Shown in pieces: positions 1 to 8,297 of a stretch of 64,000 nucleotides of DNA. The DNA comes from an uncultured Clostridium sp. (lineage in GTDB: Bacteria; Bacillota; Clostridia; Clostridiales; Clostridiaceae). The notes below the pieces were generated by a model that did not search any database, was not told the DNA's origin, and saw only the letters and a list, made by a program, of their open reading frames with translations. Numbering within the stretch: position 1 is the first letter of the stretch; each line of letters starts with the position of its first letter. The position numbers and the translations under genes are program-made. The stretch lies in the NCBI GenBank assembly GCA_900548455.1, contig URKQ01000012.1:31762-95761 (forward strand), given 5' to 3'.

Positions 1-289
1 TAGAATGTTAGATAATGATAAAAACGAAGTAGAATTCTTAAATAAGGCAATACAAGGTTTTTTAATTGCATATGAACGAGAAAGAACGCCTATATATGGA
101 CTTAATATATATTCGTTACAATATCTAATAGGAGAATTGTTTAGACGAGTTGGAGATTATACAAATGCTAAGTTATGGCTTGGAAGAGTAATAATTAGTG
201 GGGCTGATCAAAAGCTTAAGGATAAAGCTAGAGATATGAGAGATATGGCTAAGGAACAGGAAGCTAGAATAAATGAAAATGCTCAATAA
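1..289 (+). CDS. DUF2225 family protein, C-terminal part (5' end outside window)
   Basis: The reading frame is already open at the first base, so only the C-terminal ~95 residues are present. The visible part is helical and TPR-like, with a YLIGELFRRVGDY segment followed by a conserved-looking 'amount of residues, then re-pairing' helix rich in K, R, D and E. This matches the C-terminal half of the clostridial DUF2225 proteins as I remember them; the zinc-ribbon N-terminal half would lie upstream. Function is unknown. It is followed after 26 bases by an EamA transporter gene on the same strand. The methionine at base 5 is internal and is not proposed as a start. Confidence 0.6.
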   Translation, partial: RMLDNDKNEVEFLNKAIQGFLIAYERERTPIYGLNIYSLQYLIGELFRRVGDYTNAKLWLGRVIISGADQKLKDKARDMRDMAKEQEARINENAQ

Positions 290-315
290 TAATATTTAAG
301 AAATGAAGGGTATAT

Positions 316-1251
316 ATGAATAAAGAAAAATTTTATACTGATAAGAAAAATATAGTAATCCTAGCTATCATATGTTGTGCTCTATGGGGAAGTGCTTATC
401 CAGCTATTAAGATAGGGTATGAGTTATTTAACATAGCACCAAATGATGTGCCTAGTAAACTGATTTTTGCAGGTTATAGATTTATCATTGCAGGTATTAT
501 AGTATTAGTATTTCAGATGCTTGAGGGGAAAGGGGTAATATTAGCAAGGAGAAAATTAGTGGGACAAGTTATATTGTTAGGATTAATGCAAACAACTTTC
601 CAATATGCATGTTTTTACATAGGGCTATCTAATACTACTGGAATCAGTGGATCTATTGTAAATGGAACAGGAACGTTCTTTAGTATAATATTAGCTCACT
701 TTTTATATACAAATGATAAAATCAATTTAAATAAGATTTTAGGGTGTTTAATTGGTTTTGGAGGAGTAGTTATTGTTAACTTATCAGGTGGAAATAGCTT
801 ATTTGAAAGTTCTTTTACTTTTCAAGGGGAAGGATTAATTATGGTTTCTGCCTTCGCACTTTCACTATCATCAATTTATGGGAAAAAAATTAGTCAAAGT
901 GAAGATGCTGCAACGTTAACAGGGTATCAATTAGCTATAGGTGGATTGATTTTAGCAATTTTAGGATTTATATTTGGAGGTACTTTAAATGAAATTTCAT
1001 TTAAAGGTATAGTGCTTTTAATATATATGTCAATTCTATCTTCTGTTGCATTTGTTATTTGGTCTCAGCTTATGAAATATAATAAAGTGGGGACAATAGC
1101 TATGTTTAATTTTTTAATTCCTGTTTTTGGCACCTTGTTATCTGCTATTTTTCTGGGAGAAAATATTTTTGATATTAAAATAGTAATATCTCTTCTTATG
1201 GTGTCTATAGGGATATTTATGGTTTATAAGAAATCATCAAGTGAAACTTAG
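316..1251 (+). CDS. EamA/DMT family transporter
   Basis: A 311-residue integral membrane protein with about ten hydrophobic segments arranged as two EamA repeats, the usual length and topology of the drug/metabolite transporter superfamily. The first helix carries the typical LWGSAYPAIKIG signature, and the second repeat begins near residue 165 (FQGEGLIMVSAFALSLSSIYGKK). These proteins export or exchange small metabolites across the cytoplasmic membrane; the substrate cannot be read from sequence. A GAAGGG ribosome binding site lies five bases before the ATG. A strong intrinsic terminator follows at 1337-1382, so the gene ends its transcription unit. Confidence 0.85.
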   Translation: MNKEKFYTDKKNIVILAIICCALWGSAYPAIKIGYELFNIAPNDVPSKLIFAGYRFIIAGIIVLVFQMLEGKGVILARRKLVGQVILLGLMQTTFQYACFYIGLSNTTGISGSIVNGTGTFFSIILAHFLYTNDKINLNKILGCLIGFGGVVIVNLSGGNSLFESSFTFQGEGLIMVSAFALSLSSIYGKKISQSEDAATLTGYQLAIGGLILAILGFIFGGTLNEISFKGIVLLIYMSILSSVAFVIWSQLMKYNKVGTIAMFNFLIPVFGTLLSAIFLGENIFDIKIVISLLMVSIGIFMVYKKSSSET

Positions 1252-1253
1252 TT

Positions 1254-1310
1254 TTAGAATGTAAAATGTAAAATTGTTGTTGAAATTTCATTGGAATTTC
1301 TTCATTTTGG
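1254..1310 (+). repeat. Interspersed repeat family 2, copy I
   Basis: This stretch, starting right after the EamA stop codon, aligns with the reverse complement of 56095-56178: both contain an AAAATGTAAAAT block, then TTGTTGAAATT, a short variable spot, then GGAATTTCTTC. The two copies differ by small substitutions and one short insertion. It looks like a short non-coding element dispersed in intergenic DNA; no coding potential is seen. Confidence 0.5.
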
Positions 1311-1336
1311 TTTAAAAGTAAGTATAAAAAATTAAT

Positions 1337-1382
1337 AAAAAAGATATATAAAAGCTAAAATGCTTTTATATATCTTTTTTTT
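1337..1382 (+). terminator. Intrinsic terminator after EamA gene
   Basis: A perfect 19-bp inverted repeat (1337-1355 and 1363-1381) with a 7-base loop ends in an uninterrupted run of T on the plus strand. The A-rich left arm makes it potentially bidirectional. Confidence 0.85.
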
Positions 1383-1459
1383 GTTTAAAAAGCTAATTTT
1401 ATTGCAAGAATACAAGAGGGGGTATTACTAAGGGGATATCATGCAAAGGAGAGATGAAG

Positions 1460-2233
1460 ATGCAAAAGTATTATAGAAAGCAAAAGATAGGTTTAAGTGT
1501 TTATGTTTTAATGGTAGTAGCATTTATTTTAGTTAGCCTATCTATTTTTAGAATAAAAGAAATTTTTTCTGGATATAGAGAAAAATCTGTATTAAATAAA
1601 ACTAATGAAAATGAAGTTCATGACGTGGAAAGTGAGAATACTAGTATTCAATATTATAAAGACAGTATATTATTAGTTAACAAAGAAAATGAATTAGACG
1701 AGGAATTTGTTCCTGACGATTTAGTTGAGTTGAATACTGATTTTATTAGCAATGGAGATCCTAATGTAAATAAGTTAACAAGTGAAGCAGCAGAGGCTTT
1801 AGAAAAAATGTTTATAGATGCTAAAAAATCAAATGTTTATTTATTAGGGGTTTCAGGATATAGGGATTATAATTATCAAAAAAACTTATACGAAGCTGAA
1901 GTTGAAGTGTTTGGAGAGCAAAGAGCTAGTAATTATGTGGCAATGCCTGGAGAGAGCGAGCATCAAACGGGACTTGCAATGGATGTTTTAAGTAAAGACT
2001 ATCAGGTATTAGATGAAGGGTTTAAGAATACTAAAGCATATAGTTGGGTGTGCGATAACTGTAAGGATTTTGGTTTTATAATAAGATATCCAGAGGGAAA
2101 AGAAGAAATAACTGGATATAAATATGAACCTTGGCATATTAGGTATGTTGGGGTAGAGGCTGCTAAGGAAATATATGAAAAAGGACTTACGCTAGAAGAG
2201 TTTTTAAGTAAAAATCATGAAAAAAATAGTTGA
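1460..2233 (+). CDS. M15B family D-Ala-D-Ala carboxypeptidase (VanY-like), membrane anchored
   Basis: A 257-residue protein with one N-terminal membrane segment (about residues 13-32), a charged linker, and a C-terminal VanY/M15B zinc peptidase domain. Seen motifs are GYRDYNYQ, the zinc-binding SEHQTGLAMDVLS, and EPWHIRYVG, which carries the second metal-binding histidine. Family members trim the terminal D-Ala from peptidoglycan stem peptides outside the cell. The ATG at 1460 is preferred over the one at 1454 because the AAAGGAG site is only two bases from the latter and eight from the former. No van regulatory genes are adjacent, so a housekeeping wall role is more likely than glycopeptide resistance. 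Confidence 0.85.
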   Translation: MQKYYRKQKIGLSVYVLMVVAFILVSLSIFRIKEIFSGYREKSVLNKTNENEVHDVESENTSIQYYKDSILLVNKENELDEEFVPDDLVELNTDFISNGDPNVNKLTSEAAEALEKMFIDAKKSNVYLLGVSGYRDYNYQKNLYEAEVEVFGEQRASNYVAMPGESEHQTGLAMDVLSKDYQVLDEGFKNTKAYSWVCDNCKDFGFIIRYPEGKEEITGYKYEPWHIRYVGVEAAKEIYEKGLTLEEFLSKNHEKNS

Positions 2234-2348
2234 AATGTAAAATAATGTATAGTAGAATAAGAATTAAGAAACCATATAAGTATAATATTAGAATTTATGT
2301 TAAAACAAAAATAATAAGTTAATTATTAAAATACTTTAAAAAAATATG

Positions 2349-2377
2349 TTGAAATATATTTTTTTACATGATATTAT
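2349..2377 (+). promoter_or_regulatory. Sigma-A type promoter of the sipW leader
   Basis: TTGAAA at 2349-2354 and TATTAT at 2372-2377 are separated by 17 bases. Transcription would start near 2384, so the hairpin motif at 2427-2472 and the terminator at 2473-2507 would both lie in the 5' leader RNA of the signal peptidase gene. Confidence 0.55.
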
Positions 2378-2426
2378 GAACATATAAAGTATAAAAAATT
2401 AATATTCGATGAAAAACGATGATACA

Positions 2427-2507
2427 TATCCTTATTTGGTCACTTTGGGTATGGAGAGTTAATAGTGAAACCGCTTCAATAAATTATGTTTTATTGAAGC
2501 TTTTTTA
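2427..2507 (+). promoter_or_regulatory. Unidentified leader motif copy 1 with adjoining intrinsic terminator
   Basis: A GGTCACT block (2438-2444) can pair with AGTG-AA-ACC (2464-2472), closing a loop that contains TATGGAG. Immediately after it an 11-bp perfect stem (2473-2483 with 2490-2500) runs into six T residues, an intrinsic terminator about 120 bases upstream of the sipW start. A very similar motif stands before the TasA-like gene at 3250-3291. A conserved fold next to a terminator suggests a cis-acting RNA switch or protein-binding attenuator. I do not recognise it as any riboswitch class I can recall. The rest of 2234-2628 holds the promoter at 2349 and otherwise AT-rich DNA without a gene. 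Confidence 0.5.
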
Positions 2508-2628
2508 ATGCCTAAAAAGGTATAGATTTTTTAGTTTTAAAAATGAACATAGAAATTTACATGGTCTAACAGATGGTTGCTTTTGTTTATAGTAAAATCC
2601 TTAAGCAATTTATAGGAGAGTGATAGTT

Positions 2629-3204
2629 GTGAAGAATAGTGAAAAAGGTAATGGAAAAAAGATTTTAAGTATAATTAAAAGTATTGTAGTTTGGAGCTTG
2701 ATTTTATTTTTTACAACTATAGTAATTCAAAGTATTCAGGTTAAGAGAAACACAGATTATATTCCTAAAATTTTTGGACATACTTATTTAAATGTTCTAT
2801 CAGATAGTATGGTACCTGAATTTACAAAAAATGATTTAGTAATAGGGGAATCAGTAAAAGATGTTTCTTCATTACAAGTGGGAGATGTAATTACTTATAA
2901 ATATGGTAAGATGTTAGTTACTCATAGAATTATAGATATTGATAAACAAAACAATATGATTCAAACAAAAGGTGATGCAAATAAAACGCCAGATGATGAT
3001 TTGGTGGAAGCAAATCAAATTGTATCTAGGTATAGTACTAAGATACCAAAGGTTGGGTTTATAATTGCAAAACTACAAGATATGAAGTTTTTAGCTTTAC
3101 TATGGGCTATTCTTATGTTCTTTACTGTTCAAGAATTATTTCTAGAAATAAGAAAAGTGAAAAAAGCTAAAAGTGAAAAGGATAATAATATAGTAAGTAA
3201 TTAA
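2629..3204 (+). CDS. sipW: Signal peptidase I, SipW/ER-type
   Basis: A 192-residue membrane protein with an N-terminal membrane helix (about residues 15-35) and a C-terminal one (about 150-168). The catalytic serine is in LSDSMVP (Ser60), and the general base position is a histidine (THRI, His99) instead of lysine, the hallmark of the archaeal/ER-type S26B branch to which Bacillus SipW belongs. SipW removes signal peptides from TasA/TapA-type matrix proteins, which fits the TasA/CalY-like gene 129 bases downstream. The GTG at 2629 is chosen because the AGGAG site at 2614-2618 is too close to the earlier GTG at 2620. Expression is probably gated by the leader motif and terminator at 2427-2507. 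Confidence 0.88.
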   Translation: MKNSEKGNGKKILSIIKSIVVWSLILFFTTIVIQSIQVKRNTDYIPKIFGHTYLNVLSDSMVPEFTKNDLVIGESVKDVSSLQVGDVITYKYGKMLVTHRIIDIDKQNNMIQTKGDANKTPDDDLVEANQIVSRYSTKIPKVGFIIAKLQDMKFLALLWAILMFFTVQELFLEIRKVKKAKSEKDNNIVSN

Positions 3205-3249
3205 TAAAAAGATTAATAAGTTAATTAATGGGAGCAAAGAAGTATATTC

Positions 3250-3327
3250 ATTATTTGGTCACTTAGGATATATGGAGCTAGTAGTGAAACCACGCCATTA
3301 AATATAAATTTTAAATTTATTGGAGGG
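3250..3327 (+). promoter_or_regulatory. Unidentified leader motif copy 2, next to the TasA-like start
   Basis: TTATTTGGTCACTT (3251-3264) and AGTGAAACC (3283-3291) repeat the motif before sipW, again enclosing an ATGGAG-containing loop. The two copies are nearly identical over these blocks although the flanks differ. Here no terminator follows. Instead CCATTAAAT (3295-3303) can pair, with one mismatch, with ATTTATTGG (3315-3323), which overlaps the GGAGGG ribosome binding site at 3322-3327. So the second copy may act on translation, whereas the first adjoins a terminator. Confidence 0.45.
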
Positions 3328-3333
3328 TTTTTT

Positions 3334-3897
3334 ATGAACAAGAAAATTATTGCATTAACATTAGCAGCAGCATTATTTACAGGAGTAGGAACTTTTGGAA
3401 CATACGCTTATTTAACAGATAGTGAATCTGTAAATAATGATGTAAATATCACAATGGGTACTTTAGATGTAAATGCTTATTGGGCTAATGATGGAGTAAA
3501 TACTTGGAGACCTACTTCAGCAGCAACTGAAGCAATCGCAAAAGATGGAGGAGCAACTTTAAGCTTTAATAATGTTAAACCAGGGGATACTTTTGAAAGA
3601 GAAATAATTGTAGCAAATTATGGATCATTAAATTCTGATACTACAATTGAATTAGCAGAAGGACGTAGTGAAGAATTAGGCGTTAAAATGGAATTAGTTG
3701 ATTCTCAATATGGTAATGCTCAAGTTGAAGAAAATACTGGAAGAATTTATACAAGAGCTATGCAAAACGGTGAATGGATGAGAGTAAAAATAACTGTTAC
3801 AGTTCCAGCAGATGCAGGAAATGATTGGAATGCAAAAGTATTTAGTGCTCCAGCAGCTAACTTTATTAATGTAGGAGCTCATCAAACAATTTATTAG
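3334..3897 (+). CDS. TasA/CalY (camelysin)-like secreted protein, SipW-dependent
   Basis: A 187-residue exported protein. The signal peptide has the SipW-type form: short basic start MNKKIIAL, a hydrophobic core, then a cleavage region ending TYAYLTDSESVNN, typical of TasA/CalY precursors. The mature part is a beta-rich domain with FNNVKPGDTFEREIIVANYGSL, the recurring 'PGD...i.N.GSl' element of this family. Bacillus TasA forms biofilm amyloid fibres, while camelysins are annotated as surface metalloproteases; either label is family knowledge and no zinc motif is visible here. The adjoining sipW gene is the expected processing partner. A GGAGGG site precedes the ATG, and a terminator follows at 3907-3945. 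Confidence 0.85.
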   Translation: MNKKIIALTLAAALFTGVGTFGTYAYLTDSESVNNDVNITMGTLDVNAYWANDGVNTWRPTSAATEAIAKDGGATLSFNNVKPGDTFEREIIVANYGSLNSDTTIELAEGRSEELGVKMELVDSQYGNAQVEENTGRIYTRAMQNGEWMRVKITVTVPADAGNDWNAKVFSAPAANFINVGAHQTIY

Positions 3898-3906
3898 TAG
3901 ATAAAT

Positions 3907-3945
3907 AAAAGCTTTAGAGTGAGAAATCATTTTAAAGCTTTTTTT
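3907..3945 (+). terminator. Intrinsic terminator after TasA-like gene
   Basis: A 10-bp perfect stem (3907-3916 with 3933-3942) is followed by a run of T. Confidence 0.8.
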
Positions 3946-3982
3946 AATTGTATAAGAAAGTATTTTTAATATATAATTAATA

Positions 3983-4021
3983 TAGATCTGTAGTAAAATA
4001 CAATGATAGAAGGTATAAGTT
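3983..4021 (+). repeat. Interspersed repeat family 1, copy A
   Basis: This block shares the core CTGTAGTAAAATACAATGAT and a following AGAA-TATAAGTT segment with copies at 10445 and 48784 and, inverted, at 56381-56422. It lies between the TasA-like terminator and the next gene, and encodes nothing obvious. Confidence 0.55.
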
Positions 4022-4057
4022 AAGTAAGGTTTAATAACAACAAAGGTGAGGAAGAAC

Positions 4058-4456
4058 ATGGAGGAACTTTTTGACAAGGAAGATAAACTCGAAGAAATTG
4101 AAATTCTAAAGAATAAAGTGGATGAAGTTATAATAAGGATTATAGAGAAAAAAGAAAGACTTGTATTTGCCAATGTAGTAAAAGATGCAGATATATCTAA
4201 TATTACTGTTTTTAGACATCCAGAAATAAGAGGATATATATTAAATCAGATAAAACTTCAAAAGGAAATTCAATGTATAAACGCTAAGATAGAAAGAGTT
4301 ATTAATAATTTAAAAAAGCGAGGCAAAAGAGTTACTTTTGTAGCTGTAATGAATAAATGTAAATTTTCTGTAGAGGAGATTTATAGAAATGATTTTATAA
4401 AGGAAAGAATAAGGAGTGAAGTAATAAAAAACTCCTCAAATTTTTACCAAAAATAG
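4058..4456 (+). CDS. Hypothetical protein with two similar HTH-like helical units
   Basis: A 132-residue, highly charged, all-helical protein with no signal peptide. Two related halves can be seen: KKERLVFANVVKDADISN followed by FRHPEIRGYI, and KKRGKRVTFVAVMNKCKFS followed by IYRNDFIKERI. Each half has the shape 'basic helix - v.f..V...a..s...iyr.p.ir..I', which recalls small helix-turn-helix proteins of the DUF6262/TnpC type. I do not recognise a family with certainty. The ATG at 4058 is favoured over the GTG at 4046 because GGTGAGG then sits at a good distance. The gene follows the TasA-like operon after its terminator and a repeat. Confidence 0.55.
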   Translation: MEELFDKEDKLEEIEILKNKVDEVIIRIIEKKERLVFANVVKDADISNITVFRHPEIRGYILNQIKLQKEIQCINAKIERVINNLKKRGKRVTFVAVMNKCKFSVEEIYRNDFIKERIRSEVIKNSSNFYQK

Positions 4457-4525
4457 AAAATAATTTTACATCTTATAAAAATATGAGTATAATATATGCA
4501 TATAAAGGACATGGAGGTAGGTTAA

Positions 4526-6331
4526 ATGGAAGGTGGAAATTTATTAAAAACTAGAGCGGAAATTGAAGAAAAATTTAAGTGGAAAGTGGAAAAGTTATAT
4601 TCATCTGACGATGCTTGGGAAAAGGATCTGCTAAAATTAAAAGAAGAAAGTAAGAAATTATTAACTTTTAAAGGTAAGCTAAATAATGGTCAGGAACTTT
4701 TAGCATACTTAAAAGAATCAGAAGTTATAATGAGATTATTTGAAAACTTATCTGTATATGCTAATTTAAGAAAAGATGAAGATACAGCAAACACAAAATA
4801 TCAAGTAATGACTGATAAAATTTCAGTATTTGGAGCAGAGTTAAGTAGTGTTACTTCATTTTTTGTACCAGAATTATTGTCTTTAGATGAAAAAGAAGTT
4901 AATAAAATTATTGAAACTACTGATGGATTAAAACAATATGATAAAATGATAAAAATGATTATGGAAGAAAAACCACATGTTTTAAGTGAAATAGAGGAAA
5001 AAATAATTGCATCTGTTAGTGATTGTTTAGACGCACCTGAAAATATATATGGAATGTTAACTAATGCAGATATTACCTTCCCAGTGATTAAAGATGAGAA
5101 TGGTAATGATGTGGAATTAACAGATACAAATTATAGTGTATTTATAAGAAGCAAAGACAGAAATGTTAGGGAGCAGGCATTTAAAGCATTGTTTGATACA
5201 TATGCTAAGTTTAAAAATACAATTGCTACCACTTATACATCTTCAGTAAAGAACTTCATTTTTGAAGCAAATACAAGAAAATACAATTCGTCTTTAGAGA
5301 GTTCTTTAAAACCTAACAAAATTCCTCTTGAGGTATACAGTAATGTAGTAGATACAATTAATAGTAGACTAGGATCTCTTCATAAATATGTTGCATTAAA
5401 GAAAAAATTATTGAATTTAAGTGAAATTCATATGTATGATTTATATGTATCACTTATAGATACACCTAAATTTAATATTCAATTTGATGAAGGTGTTAAG
5501 TTATGTGAAGAAGCTTTAAAGCCAATGGGAAAAGAATATATAGACATATTTAAGGAAGGTATAGCTTCTGGATGGATTGATGTTTATGAGAATAAAGGTA
5601 AAAGAGGAGGAGCATATTCCAGTGGGACTTATGACTCAATGCCGTATATACTTTTAAATTATAAGAATCAAGTAGATGATGTATCTACATTAATTCATGA
5701 AATGGGTCACAGTATTCATTCATATTATGCTATGAAAAATCAACCATATGTATATGCTGGATATGAACTTTTCTGTGCAGAAGTTGCATCAACAACAAAT
5801 GAGTGTTTATTGATGGACTATTTAATAAAGAATGAAGAAGATAAAATAAAGAGATTATATCTTATAAATCAACAACTTGAAGGAATTAGAGCTACTGTAT
5901 TTAGACAAACCATGTTTGCAGAATTTGAATTAATAGTTCATGAAAAAATGGAATCAGGAGAATCTCTATCTAGTGAAGATTTATGCAAAATATATCATGA
6001 CTTAAATGTAAAATATTTTGGTGAGGATATGGTTGTAGATAACAACATAGATATGGAATGGGCAAGAATTCCTCATTTCTATAGTGACTTTTATGTATAT
6101 CAATATGTAACTGGTTTTGCAGCAGCTAATTCATTCTCTCAAAAAATATTAGCAGAAGGAGACGAAGCTGTTGAGAAGTATAAAGGATTCTTAAAAGCTG
6201 GTGGTAGTGATTATCCAATTGAAATTTTGAAAAATGCAGGAGTTGATATGACTAAAGCTACTCCATTAGAAGATACTATAGATAAGTTTGATGAATTGCT
6301 TAATATGCTTGAAAATGAAATGACAAAATAG
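4526..6331 (+). CDS. pepF: Oligoendopeptidase F (M3B metallopeptidase)
   Basis: A 601-residue cytosolic zinc peptidase of full family length. The M3 active site LIHEMGHSIHSYY is present, with His391, Glu392 and His395 forming HExxH, and the third metal ligand region GYELFCAEVASTTNE lies about 25 residues later. N-terminal oligopeptidase F helical domain at about residues 10-200, catalytic domain about 205-590. PepF cleaves oligopeptides of roughly 7-17 residues during peptide turnover. A GGAGG site stands about nine bases before the ATG. The gene has its own terminator at 6342-6377 and appears monocistronic. Confidence 0.93.
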   Translation: MEGGNLLKTRAEIEEKFKWKVEKLYSSDDAWEKDLLKLKEESKKLLTFKGKLNNGQELLAYLKESEVIMRLFENLSVYANLRKDEDTANTKYQVMTDKISVFGAELSSVTSFFVPELLSLDEKEVNKIIETTDGLKQYDKMIKMIMEEKPHVLSEIEEKIIASVSDCLDAPENIYGMLTNADITFPVIKDENGNDVELTDTNYSVFIRSKDRNVREQAFKALFDTYAKFKNTIATTYTSSVKNFIFEANTRKYNSSLESSLKPNKIPLEVYSNVVDTINSRLGSLHKYVALKKKLLNLSEIHMYDLYVSLIDTPKFNIQFDEGVKLCEEALKPMGKEYIDIFKEGIASGWIDVYENKGKRGGAYSSGTYDSMPYILLNYKNQVDDVSTLIHEMGHSIHSYYAMKNQPYVYAGYELFCAEVASTTNECLLMDYLIKNEEDKIKRLYLINQQLEGIRATVFRQTMFAEFELIVHEKMESGESLSSEDLCKIYHDLNVKYFGEDMVVDNNIDMEWARIPHFYSDFYVYQYVTGFAAANSFSQKILAEGDEAVEKYKGFLKAGGSDYPIEILKNAGVDMTKATPLEDTIDKFDELLNMLENEMTK

Positions 6332-6341
6332 GAAATTTATA

Positions 6342-6377
6342 AGAGGATGGCAATTAATTATTGCATCCTCTGTTTTT
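6342..6377 (+). terminator. Intrinsic terminator after pepF
   Basis: AGAGGATGGCAAT (6342-6354) pairs with ATTGCATCCTCT (6360-6371), followed by GTTTTT. Confidence 0.85.
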
Positions 6378-6416
6378 AATAAATGGGAAGTATGGCTTTA
6401 AGGAGGATTCTAGGTT

Positions 6417-8264
6417 ATGTCGGAAATAAAAGGTATGATAAAAGATATTTTTAGTAACTTCAAATATAATATAAAATCTACTATAATTTTCGAACTATTT
6501 TATAAATTAATTTGTTTGTTTTTATTTATACCTATTAATTATAATATTTTAAATAAATTTTTAAAGGATATAGGGACATATAATATAACAAATAAAGATT
6601 TAATTAAATTAGGATTAACCTCAGAAGGAATAGTGTATATAATCATAGTATTAATAATTTCTTTTATAGGAATTTTTATAGAAATAGGTATATTAACTTA
6701 TTTAGCATATAATTCTCATGAAAAGAAAAAAGCTAATTTCCTAGAAGGTACAATAAATGCTTTTAGTATATTTCCTAAAGTACCCTCTATCTATATGATA
6801 TGTATAATATTAATCTCAGGGGTAATAGGGCCCCTTACTGGAGTAGGAGTTTATAGCTCCTTAATAACTAGGTTTACAGTTCCTGCATTTATTAAAGTAG
6901 CATTATTTAAAACTTTGACAGGGAAAATAATATATTGGACTTGTATAGTTTTCCTTATTTTATTGCTGTTAAGATGGGTATTAGCTATTCCAATAATGAT
7001 TATTGAAAATGTTACTTTTAAGGAAGCTTTTAAAAATAGTCTTAGTATTTATAAAAGAAATAGAATGAAAATCATATTTAATACTTTAATTTGGACTATA
7101 CTAAATTATGCGATAAGATTTGTAATGTTAGGTGGAATAGTGTACATTAGTACTATTTTACTAGGGAAATTTGAAAGGAATTATATATCATCATCAATGA
7201 TAATGTCTATAGGACTAGTAATGTTTTTTATAGTATATATCACTCTTTCCGTTATAACATTACCCCTATTTATATCATTTTTAGTTGAACTATACTATAG
7301 ATTAAAATTTTATGATATAAACGAAAGAATTTTTGTGCCTATAGATTATTATAAAAATAATAAAGTATATAGTTGGCTATTAAAAAACAGGCATAGACTT
7401 GTAGTTTTAACATTGGCCACCTTTGTAATAATTTCCACCAGTATGGGGCTTGCAGCAATTCTTAATAATGCAATAAATAAAAATGTAAATATAACTGCCC
7501 ATAGAGGGAGTTCCTTAACTGCACCAGAAAATAGTATTTCTGCTATTAAAAATGCCATTTCAGAGGGAGCTGATTATGTAGAAATTGATGTTATGACTAC
7601 GAAAGATGATGAGGTAGTGGTATTTCATGATTCAACATTAAAGCGAATGGCTGGAATTAATAATTCAATAAAAGATATGAATTTAAGTGAAGTTAGAGAA
7701 ATAGATATAGGCAGTCAGTTTTCTGAGGAGTTTGCGGGAGAAAAAATCCCAACCTTTAAAGAAGTATTGAGAGCTTCAAAAGATAAAATAAAAATAAATA
7801 TAGAGCTTAAAGTTAAGAAAAAAGATGATCCTTTACCAGAGAAAGTAGTAGAGCTTTTAAAGAAATATGAGATGGAAGATCAAGTAATAATATCTTCTCA
7901 AGATTATGAAAGTCTTCAAAAAATAAAGGAAGTGGATCCACTGATAAACGTTGGGTTTATTTTAACCTTAGGAATTGGTGATTTTACTAAAATGAATGTA
8001 GATTTTGTATCGGTAGAATATCAGATGTTAAAAAAAGATTTAGTTTATAGTATGCATGCCTTAGGAAAAGAAGTTCATGTATGGACTATAAATGATAAAA
8101 AAAGAGCAGAAAATGCTATGAAATTAGGAGCAGATAATATTATAACAGATTCAGTTGAGATGGTGCAGAAGGCTTCTACAACTTTTAATGAAAAAGAAGA
8201 TATTGATTATGTTAGTAAGTTTTATGATAGTATATATTCATTGCTTAAATATGTAAAAATCTAA
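6417..8264 (+). CDS. Membrane-fused glycerophosphodiester phosphodiesterase
   Basis: A 615-residue fusion. Residues about 1-345 hold around seven hydrophobic segments resembling the glycerophosphoryl diester phosphodiesterase membrane domain; the last segment (VLTLATFVIISTSMGLAAIL) leads into a C-terminal GDPD catalytic domain from about residue 358. Catalytic motifs seen are NITAHRGSSLTAPENS, EIDVMTTKDDEVVVFHD and INIELKVK. With the topology expected, the catalytic domain would face outside and hydrolyse glycerophosphodiesters or teichoic-acid-derived diesters to glycerol-3-phosphate and an alcohol. An AAGGAGG site precedes the ATG. It is followed after 33 bases by the helicase gene, probably co-transcribed. 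Confidence 0.9.
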   Translation: MSEIKGMIKDIFSNFKYNIKSTIIFELFYKLICLFLFIPINYNILNKFLKDIGTYNITNKDLIKLGLTSEGIVYIIIVLIISFIGIFIEIGILTYLAYNSHEKKKANFLEGTINAFSIFPKVPSIYMICIILISGVIGPLTGVGVYSSLITRFTVPAFIKVALFKTLTGKIIYWTCIVFLILLLLRWVLAIPIMIIENVTFKEAFKNSLSIYKRNRMKIIFNTLIWTILNYAIRFVMLGGIVYISTILLGKFERNYISSSMIMSIGLVMFFIVYITLSVITLPLFISFLVELYYRLKFYDINERIFVPIDYYKNNKVYSWLLKNRHRLVVLTLATFVIISTSMGLAAILNNAINKNVNITAHRGSSLTAPENSISAIKNAISEGADYVEIDVMTTKDDEVVVFHDSTLKRMAGINNSIKDMNLSEVREIDIGSQFSEEFAGEKIPTFKEVLRASKDKIKINIELKVKKKDDPLPEKVVELLKKYEMEDQVIISSQDYESLQKIKEVDPLINVGFILTLGIGDFTKMNVDFVSVEYQMLKKDLVYSMHALGKEVHVWTINDKKRAENAMKLGADNIITDSVEMVQKASTTFNEKEDIDYVSKFYDSIYSLLKYVKI

Positions 8265-8297
8265 TGTGTCTATAAATTAAGTTGGAAAGGATAAATT

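Noticed and set aside
1460..2233. VanY-like gene as a glycopeptide resistance determinant
   Set aside because: No vanRS, ligase or vanX-type genes are adjacent, and such M15B peptidases are common wall enzymes.
2427..2507. Cyclic di-GMP riboswitch in the sipW leader
   Set aside because: It would make biological sense for matrix genes, but the conserved GACGCAAAGC and GGCAAACC elements of class I and the class II core are absent.
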